A stretch of DNA of 11,026 bases from Puniceicoccales bacterium (GTDB taxonomy: Bacteria > Verrucomicrobiota > Verrucomicrobiia > Opitutales > Oceanipulchritudinaceae): assembly GCA_030595525.1 (NCBI GenBank), contig JAUVDD010000034.1:1-11026 (forward strand), in the 5' to 3' direction. Positions within the stretch are counted from its first letter, which is position 1; each line of letters starts with the position of its first letter. The notes under the pieces are model-generated. The model searched no databases and had not been told where the DNA came from. It worked only from the letters and a program-made list of their open reading frames with translations. This document shows, in pieces, positions 6,645-11,026 of this stretch. A program made the translations under genes and the position numbers.

Positions 6645-7847
6645 CTACATTTTCAGGCTATCGGCGATAGCTGAGCAAAGACGATCGATGTTTCGATCAT
6701 TAACGCCGGCAACGTTGATGCGGCCGCTCTTCACAATATAGATGCTATATTGATCACGCAGATACTGAACCTGTCCAGGAGTCAATCCCGAGAAAGAGAA
6801 CATGCCCATTTGCTCCTTGATAAAGGAGAAGTCTCCGGGCGCGCCTGCTTTCGACAAGCCATCCACAAATTGCTCGCGAACTGAATTGATCCGGGTCCGC
6901 ATCGCCTTCAACTCCTCTTCCCATTGCTGTGTCAGGTCCCTGTCGTTAAGGACTGTTGAGACGATGGCGCTTCCATGGGCCGGTGGATTTGAGTAATTGG
7001 TACGAACCAGCACTTTTAATTGACTGAGAATCCTTTTGGATTCCCCAGGATTCTTGGCCACGACATGGAGTGTGCCAACACGATCCTGGTAAAGTCCAAA
7101 ATTCTTGGAGAACGAAGAGCAGACCAGAAATTCCATCCCGTATTCGGAAAAGGCCCGGATTGCCACGGCATCGTCGATCCAGCCGGTTGCAAATCCCTGA
7201 TAAGCAAAATCAATGATTGGGAGGAGTCGGCGTTCCTTGCAGACCTTGGCGATGGTTTTCCAGATCTCCTCGGAAGGGTCCACGCCGGTCGGATTGTGAC
7301 AGCAGGCGTGGAAGAGAACCACATCGTTTTCCGGGATATCTTCCAAAACAGTGATCATTCCTTCCACGTTCAGGTCGTGGCTGTCCACATTGTAATACGG
7401 ATAGACGGCGATGTCCAAATCAGCCCGGGAAAATATACCTTGGTGGTTAGCCCAAGTGGGATTGCTGACCCAGATGGTGCGCTGGCCAAGACATTGACGG
7501 ACAAAATCACCAGCCAGTCGGAGCCCACCTGTTCCACCTGGAGTATGGGCAGAAGCGATACAGCCAGTCTGAATCCTTTCGTCTCCTTCACCGAATACGA
7601 GTTTCTGGGTGTGGCCGATATAGTCGGGATGACCGTTAATCGGGAGGTATGATTTCGAACCATTGGCGGCCGCTAAACGTTTTTCTGCTTCGCGAACACA
7701 GTCCAGAACGGGAGCGGTCCCGGTCGCGTCCTGATAAACACCTACAGTCAGGTTGATTTTATCCGGATTCGGATCATTGCGAAAAGCCTCGGTGAGCCCG
7801 AGGATTGGGTCCGGTGGAGCGGCTGTGACCTGTTCGAATAGATTCAT
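6645..7847 (-). CDS. aspC: Aspartate aminotransferase (class I, AspC/TyrB group)
   Basis: A 400-residue cytosolic PLP enzyme that interconverts aspartate plus 2-oxoglutarate with oxaloacetate plus glutamate. The N-terminus (AAPPDPILGLTEAF, 9-22) aligns well with E. coli AspC. Catalytic residues are present: Trp132 in PTWANH, Asn185 in HACCHNPTG, Asp213 and Tyr216 in IIDFAYQGF, Lys248 forming the PLP Schiff base in SSFSKNFGLY, Arg256 nearby, and Arg376 in SGRINVAGVN binding the substrate carboxylate. The segment NYSNPPAHG has Asn where TyrB has Ser, so it leans to AspC; aromatic substrates may also be used. The start is an ATG with no clear Shine-Dalgarno sequence. It is divergent from the DUF481-type gene and convergent with sufS, so it is probably transcribed alone. 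Confidence 0.94.
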   Translation of the reverse strand: MNLFEQVTAAPPDPILGLTEAFRNDPNPDKINLTVGVYQDATGTAPVLDCVREAEKRLAAANGSKSYLPINGHPDYIGHTQKLVFGEGDERIQTGCIASAHTPGGTGGLRLAGDFVRQCLGQRTIWVSNPTWANHQGIFSRADLDIAVYPYYNVDSHDLNVEGMITVLEDIPENDVVLFHACCHNPTGVDPSEEIWKTIAKVCKERRLLPIIDFAYQGFATGWIDDAVAIRAFSEYGMEFLVCSSFSKNFGLYQDRVGTLHVVAKNPGESKRILSQLKVLVRTNYSNPPAHGSAIVSTVLNDRDLTQQWEEELKAMRTRINSVREQFVDGLSKAGAPGDFSFIKEQMGMFSFSGLTPGQVQYLRDQYSIYIVKSGRINVAGVNDRNIDRLCSAIADSLKM

Positions 7848-7965
7848 ATACGTTTATGAAGTAAAAGCTGACCCCAACATCAAGGAAGGATTTTAAATAT
7901 TTTCATTTTTTTTTATTTCGAAGTTGATTTGGATACACATCGGTTCATTTTCTTATTCGGGTAAA
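7848..7965. promoter_or_regulatory. Divergent AT-rich spacer between aspC and the DUF481-type gene
   Basis: A 118-bp spacer that must drive both neighbours. It holds an AT-rich core (TTTTAAATATTTTC at 7891-7904) and a run of nine T at 7906-7914. On the reverse strand TTGATG at about 7878-7883 could be a -35 box for aspC, but its best -10 partner (CATAAA, 19-bp spacing) is weak. I cannot name a firm promoter for either direction. Confidence 0.35.
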
Positions 7966-8940
7966 ATGAGTAAGCAATGTCTCAATCTGTTTTTCGCCAT
8001 CATCATGTTGGCAGGCCTTTGTTTTGGTGAAACAAAGCCGGTCTCTCCGGATAGAATTGAGATCAAGGGTGGAGCGGTTCTAACTGGAATCATCATCGAA
8101 TCAACAGCTGAGGTTATCCGCTTGCAGACGGAGTATGCGGGTATCGTTGAAGTGCAGGCGGGGAAAATTTCCAAGGTAATCACAAAAAAGAGCCTTTCGG
8201 AAAAGCTTCCTGTTGGATTGATTAGTGCACCAACCCCCCCTGTTCTGAAGCCCAAACCCAGTCAACCGGCCATTGTAAAGAAAGCGCCTCCAACGGGGAG
8301 CAAGCCACCAGTCGCAACCAAGAAGCCACCGGTTGCAGCCAAGAAGCCAGCTGCACCAGCTAAAAAGAAATACGGATGGGAATTGGATGCAGGAATGAAT
8401 CTGACTGGGAATGAGGGTAATTCGGAGAAAATGGATATTGGACTAAATATCGATACAAAGTATCTGCAGCAGTATTACCGAGTAGATCTCTATAGTCGAT
8501 ATTCCTACGCGACGAATAAGGATAAGCTTTCCTCTAATGAAATGATTTTAGGAGGTCGCTATACGAATTTCTTCTACAAAAAGTTTGGATTCTTTCTCCG
8601 TGAGGAACTGGAACGAGACAAATTTGAGGGGATTGATTTCCGGTCTACATCAGCGGCCGGCCTTTCCTACAAGATATACGATTCAAAGGCACTTGATTTG
8701 GAAGCCCGGTCAGGGCTGAGTTATCGATATGAGGAAGAATATAAAGGCGAATCCAGGAAATTTCCCGGTATGGATTTTGGATTGGATATAAACTGGCAAT
8801 TTGCCCCATGGATAAATTTCAAGGGATCATACGGGTTGTACCCTCTTTTAATAGCTCTGACGAATTCATTCTTACCCATGATTCTGGAATTAACATGCCG
8901 CTCAGCAAGGCAAGTCCCTGGAAGATCCGGTTTGGACTGA
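7966..8940 (+). CDS. DUF481-type outer-membrane beta-barrel protein, C-terminus frameshifted
   Basis: A 324-codon frame. Residues 1-21 are a signal peptide (hydrophobic LNLFFAIIMLAGLCFG; the Cys lacks a proper lipobox). A small beta-rich domain follows, DRIEIKGGAVLTGIII...LQTEYAGIVEV (29-72), which is common ahead of DUF481 barrels. Next comes a Lys/Pro/Ala linker (about 88-135). A DUF481 barrel starts at GWELDAGMNLTGNEGNSE (137-154) with alternating aromatic strands such as YYRVDLYSRYSY and FFLREELERDKF. Sense is lost after INFKGSYG (283-290): the remaining residues, ending RSARQVPGRSGLD, are unlike any barrel. The expected ending continues in the frame one base back, to 9026. This indicates a 1-base loss near 8833-8841, or a sequencing error. 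ATG 7966 is chosen because it starts the signal peptide; a TTG at 7924 would add 14 unlikely residues. Function: outer-membrane protein of unknown role. Confidence 0.85.
   Translation: MSKQCLNLFFAIIMLAGLCFGETKPVSPDRIEIKGGAVLTGIIIESTAEVIRLQTEYAGIVEVQAGKISKVITKKSLSEKLPVGLISAPTPPVLKPKPSQPAIVKKAPPTGSKPPVATKKPPVAAKKPAAPAKKKYGWELDAGMNLTGNEGNSEKMDIGLNIDTKYLQQYYRVDLYSRYSYATNKDKLSSNEMILGGRYTNFFYKKFGFFLREELERDKFEGIDFRSTSAAGLSYKIYDSKALDLEARSGLSYRYEEEYKGESRKFPGMDFGLDINWQFAPWINFKGSYGLYPLLIALTNSFLPMILELTCRSARQVPGRSGLD
8302..8364 (+). repeat. Three tandem 21-bp repeats in the linker
   Basis: Three degenerate direct copies (8302-8322, 8323-8343, 8344-8364), each starting AAGCCA, encode KPPVATK, KPPVAAK and KPAAPAK. 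They form the centre of the flexible, positively charged Pro-rich linker between the N-terminal domain and the barrel. Such repeats can change copy number by slippage without breaking the frame. Confidence 0.8.
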
Positions 8941-9026
8941 CCAGTAAGTTCAATAACGTGCCGAAGAAAAATAAGAAGCAGTTGGACCACAAGTATTATG
9001 TCCGGTTGATCGCTTCCTGGAAGTAA
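8838..9026 (+). pseudogene. Out-of-frame C-terminal end of the DUF481 barrel
   Basis: This is the continuation of the upstream gene in the -1 frame. It reads VPSFNSSDEFILTHDSG, then PLSKASPWKIRFGLTSKFNN, and ends KKQLDHKYYVRLIASWK before TAA. The pattern (YxPS-like turn, alternating polar/hydrophobic strands, N-x-P then a D-x-x-Y final strand with an aromatic near the end) is how DUF481 barrels finish. It has no plausible start of its own. Restoring one base near 8833-8841 joins GSYG directly to this segment and gives a complete protein of about 353 residues. Confidence 0.8.
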
Positions 9027-9069
9027 GTGGCCAATTTTTACTGATACAACTGCTGCGGAAGTATTTATG

Positions 9070-9091
9070 TCATGGTCAGTCTTGACCATGA
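9070..9091. terminator. Hairpin between the DUF481-type gene and the acyl-activating enzyme
   Basis: TCATGGTCA (9070-9078) and TGACCATGA (9083-9091), perfect 9-bp arms with a GTCT tetraloop. It starts 44 bases after the DUF481 tail stop and ends 33 bases before the next ATG. No T-run follows, so an intrinsic terminator is doubtful. An operator or a leader hairpin of the downstream gene is equally possible. Confidence 0.5.
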
Positions 9092-9124
9092 GACGCGAAA
9101 TTGCCAGATTCGGAAAAACGAATC

Positions 9125-10762
9125 ATGAGTAAAGAGGAATATATTTTAGACAAGGGCTACGAGGAATTCAATCGTTTGCCGAAGCTTCAATCACACTTGG
9201 CGGCACTCGGCGTTCGCAGTTTGGCGGGAAAGCCATTCAGAAAGCACGTGGTTGATTTGGCGCAAGGGCGCAAGGAACTGAAGAGCGGCATGATCCTGGC
9301 TGTGGCTCTGACCATGGCCGAACGCTGGAAAAAGACCATTCCGGACCGGCGCGTAGGGGTGGTATTTCCTGCCGGATTGGGTGGCATCCTGACCAATCTA
9401 GCACTGAACTTGATCGACAAGATCCCGGTGAATCTCAATTTCAGTGCGGGACGTCATTCAGTTGAAACAGCATTGGAGATCGGTGGAGTTCAAACGGTTA
9501 TCAGTGCAAAGCCAGTTATGGATAAATTCCCGGATTTCCCCTGGCCGGAGAAAACCATCGATTTGGTTGATGAGCGTAAATTCCTGAACAAGAAGGACAT
9601 CATCAAGCGATTCGCGCTGGTAAGTTTGTTGCCTTCGGAAACCCTGATTAAGAAATACAATGTCCCGACGGAGGGTGGTGACCGGGAAGCAGTCTTACTT
9701 TTCTCCAGCGGCAGCACCGGTTTGCCGAAGGGGATTGCCCTAACCCATAAGAATATCATTGGGAACTGCATCCAGATTGAGAGATGCCACCTTCTACACA
9801 ACGAGCAGATCCTCCTAGCCTGTCTGCCAACCTTCCACAGCTTCGGATATACAGCAACGATGTGGTATCCGATGCTCTACGGAGTTCGTTCGGTAACTCT
9901 GCCATCGCCTCTTGAGACAAGGAAAATTGCCGAAGCGATTGAGAAAGAGAAAGTGACCGTTATGATGGGCACGCCCACTTTCCTGCGACCCTACTTTAAA
10001 CGAGCTACCAAAGAGCAGCTATCTTCCCTCCAATATGTTGTGGGTGGAGCCGAAAAAACTCCGCCCGGATTTGATGCCCGCTGGGAAAACCATTTTGGGT
10101 CGACTTATTTGGAAGGCTACGGATTAACCGAGACCTCCCCGGTCGTTAGCATCAACTTGCCCGAATATAAACACATCCCGGCCCAGAAGAAATTGGGATC
10201 GGTAGGGCGTTTGATTGATGGTATGCGGGCACGCGTTGTTGATCCAGCATCAGGGGAAGTGCTAGGCCTGAACAAGCAGGGCATACTTGATGTACAGGGT
10301 GCCAACGTCTTTACGGGTTACCTCAATAACAAGGAGGCCACCGATCTGGCATTTTGTGATGGATGGTTCAGAACGGGTGACTTGGCACGGATTGATCCTG
10401 ATGGATACATTTTTATTGAAGGGCGAATCAGTCGGTTCTCAAAACTCGGCGGCGAAATGGTTCCACATGGAAAGCTGGAGCAAGTCATTGCCGCATGTTT
10501 CCAATTGGAGGACGCGGAATCCCCATTGGTGGCGGTTACCGGTATTTCAGACGAGGTTAAAGGCGAGGCTTTGGTGGTCTTGGCTGCGGTGGAAATTAAT
10601 CCCAGTGACTTGCGCGAGCGTTTAACCCGCGAGGGAATTCCCAATCTTTGGATACCGAAGATTATTGTTCGTGTTGATGCGATACCTAGCCTGGCATCGG
10701 GCAAACTGGATCTCAAGGCGCTGAATCAGTTGGCTGAGAAAAAGGTCAGCGAGGTTGAGTAA
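9125..10762 (+). CDS. Aas-like acyl-CoA/acyl-ACP synthetase (AMP-forming), stand-alone
   Basis: A 545-residue ANL-superfamily enzyme that activates a carboxylic acid, probably a fatty acid, with ATP to an acyl-adenylate and then transfers it to CoA or acyl carrier protein. Core motifs are intact: P-loop SSGSTGLPKG (194-203), PTFHSFG (235-241), VVGGAEK (305-311), EGYGLTETSPVVSIN (330-344), WFRTGDL (414-420), GRISRFSKLGGEMV (433-446) and catalytic Lys527 in ASGKLDL. PTFHSFG, GGAEK and EGYGLTE...VVSIN match the synthetase half of E. coli Aas, the 2-acyl-lysophospholipid/acyl-ACP enzyme. No PlsC-type acyltransferase (HX4D) domain is fused. ATG 9125 is preferred over a TTG at 9101; neither has a strong ribosome site. 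Its 3' end overlaps the convergent SpoU gene by 17 bases. Substrate is not determined by sequence. Confidence 0.92.
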   Translation: MSKEEYILDKGYEEFNRLPKLQSHLAALGVRSLAGKPFRKHVVDLAQGRKELKSGMILAVALTMAERWKKTIPDRRVGVVFPAGLGGILTNLALNLIDKIPVNLNFSAGRHSVETALEIGGVQTVISAKPVMDKFPDFPWPEKTIDLVDERKFLNKKDIIKRFALVSLLPSETLIKKYNVPTEGGDREAVLLFSSGSTGLPKGIALTHKNIIGNCIQIERCHLLHNEQILLACLPTFHSFGYTATMWYPMLYGVRSVTLPSPLETRKIAEAIEKEKVTVMMGTPTFLRPYFKRATKEQLSSLQYVVGGAEKTPPGFDARWENHFGSTYLEGYGLTETSPVVSINLPEYKHIPAQKKLGSVGRLIDGMRARVVDPASGEVLGLNKQGILDVQGANVFTGYLNNKEATDLAFCDGWFRTGDLARIDPDGYIFIEGRISRFSKLGGEMVPHGKLEQVIAACFQLEDAESPLVAVTGISDEVKGEALVVLAAVEINPSDLRERLTREGIPNLWIPKIIVRVDAIPSLASGKLDLKALNQLAEKKVSEVE

Positions 10763-11026
10763 CCCGTTGTCTGACTGCCTCAAACAGGGCGATTGACGCT
10801 GTAGAAGCAACGTTCAGGCTGTCGGTGACACCCTGCATCGGAAGCTTGTACAAACTAAAGTTATTCAGCCAGTCCGTGCTCAGCCCGTTATCCTCTGATC
10901 CTAAAATGATCGCAGTCGGTTGGCGAAGGTCCGCTTCCCAGAGATCATTATTGGCATCTGGTGATGTGGCAATTGAGCTTATTTTTCTTCGTTCCAGAAA
11001 ATCAATAGTTGTAGCATTATCGGAAC
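10746..11026 (-). CDS. SpoU/TrmH-family RNA 2'-O-methyltransferase, C-terminal part only
   Basis: Reading the reverse strand from the right edge gives 92 codons of a SPOUT-class methyltransferase with a C-terminal trefoil knot. The diagnostic blocks are motif 2, AIILGSEDNGLS, and motif 3, KLPMQGVTDSLNVASTASIALFEAVRQR. These form the knotted SAM-binding site; the SLNVA(S) segment is the family signature. The protein ends a few residues later (TQPR, stop at 10746-10748), so there is no C-terminal extension. The N-terminus, with the motif 1 Arg and any L30e-like substrate-binding domain, lies beyond the window. Substrate (23S rRNA or tRNA 2'-O-ribose) cannot be set from this part. It overlaps the convergent acyl-activating gene by 17 bases. 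Confidence 0.93.
   Translation of the reverse strand, partial: SDNATTIDFLERRKISSIATSPDANNDLWEADLRQPTAIILGSEDNGLSTDWLNNFSLYKLPMQGVTDSLNVASTASIALFEAVRQRVTQPR

Noticed and set aside
7020..7652. A 210-codon open frame on the + strand
   Set aside because: It lies wholly antisense to aspC, whose catalytic motifs are all intact. The + frame has no recognisable motif and is explained as a codon-usage shadow.
7906..7914. Run of nine T as a possible intrinsic terminator
   Set aside because: It lies between two divergent starts, has no GC-rich stem before it, and no gene ends there.
8836..8850. Programmed -1 ribosomal frameshift in the DUF481 gene
   Set aside because: No slippery heptamer in the right phase and no obvious downstream pseudoknot. 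Mutation or sequence error fits better.
8721..9089. A 122-codon reverse-strand frame that crosses the DUF481 frameshift
   Set aside because: It is the antisense of barrel-coding sequence on both sides of the break. The forward pieces match the family, and this one shows nothing.

Overview
The window is a compact bacterial chromosomal segment of ordinary, vertically inherited-looking genes. I see no mobile elements, CRISPR arrays, rRNA or tRNA genes. Gram-negative origin is supported by a secreted DUF481-type outer-membrane beta-barrel protein. That protein has an N-terminal domain plus a Lys/Pro/Ala-rich linker, and the window also holds a Na+-type membrane pyrophosphatase and an Aas-like acyl-activating enzyme. 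Together these remind me of the Verrucomicrobia/PVC group (Opitutae-like). This is a family-level impression, not a demonstrated placement.

Layout from left to right. (1) The 3' end of a THUMP-class/RlmL-like RNA guanine-N2 methyltransferase (+), whose last 20 bases overlap the 3' end of (2) hppA (-), a K+-dependent, probably Na+-pumping membrane pyrophosphatase. (3) Upstream of hppA on the same strand, 42 bp away, is an unrecognised 258-residue soluble protein, so the two probably form an operon. (4) A 166-bp divergent intergenic region with two clean inverted repeats separates that operon from (5) a ClC-type Cl-/H+ antiporter with two C-terminal CBS domains (+). (6) A 217-bp spacer carries a hairpin across the ClC stop codon, a possible tiny reverse-strand ORF and a small dyad. 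(7) sufS (+), a cysteine desulfurase without other suf genes nearby, converges with (8) aspC (-), an aspartate aminotransferase, 6 bp away. (9) A divergent AT-rich spacer leads to (10) the DUF481-type outer-membrane protein (+), whose reading frame breaks near 8833-8841 so that its last barrel strands lie in another frame. (11) A 9-bp-arm hairpin precedes (12) a stand-alone Aas-like acyl-CoA/acyl-ACP synthetase (+). Its 3' end overlaps by 17 bases (13) a SpoU/TrmH-family RNA 2'-O-methyltransferase (-) that runs off the right edge.

Functional links are loose. The pyrophosphatase and the ClC antiporter, in divergent units that share one regulatory region, could both serve ion homeostasis. The acyl-activating enzyme and aminotransferases are central metabolism, and an RNA methyltransferase sits at each edge. 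I do not see a convincing new defence or mobile system. The points most worth a second look are the broken DUF481 frame, the unrecognised protein upstream of hppA, and the paired inverted repeats in the divergent promoter region.
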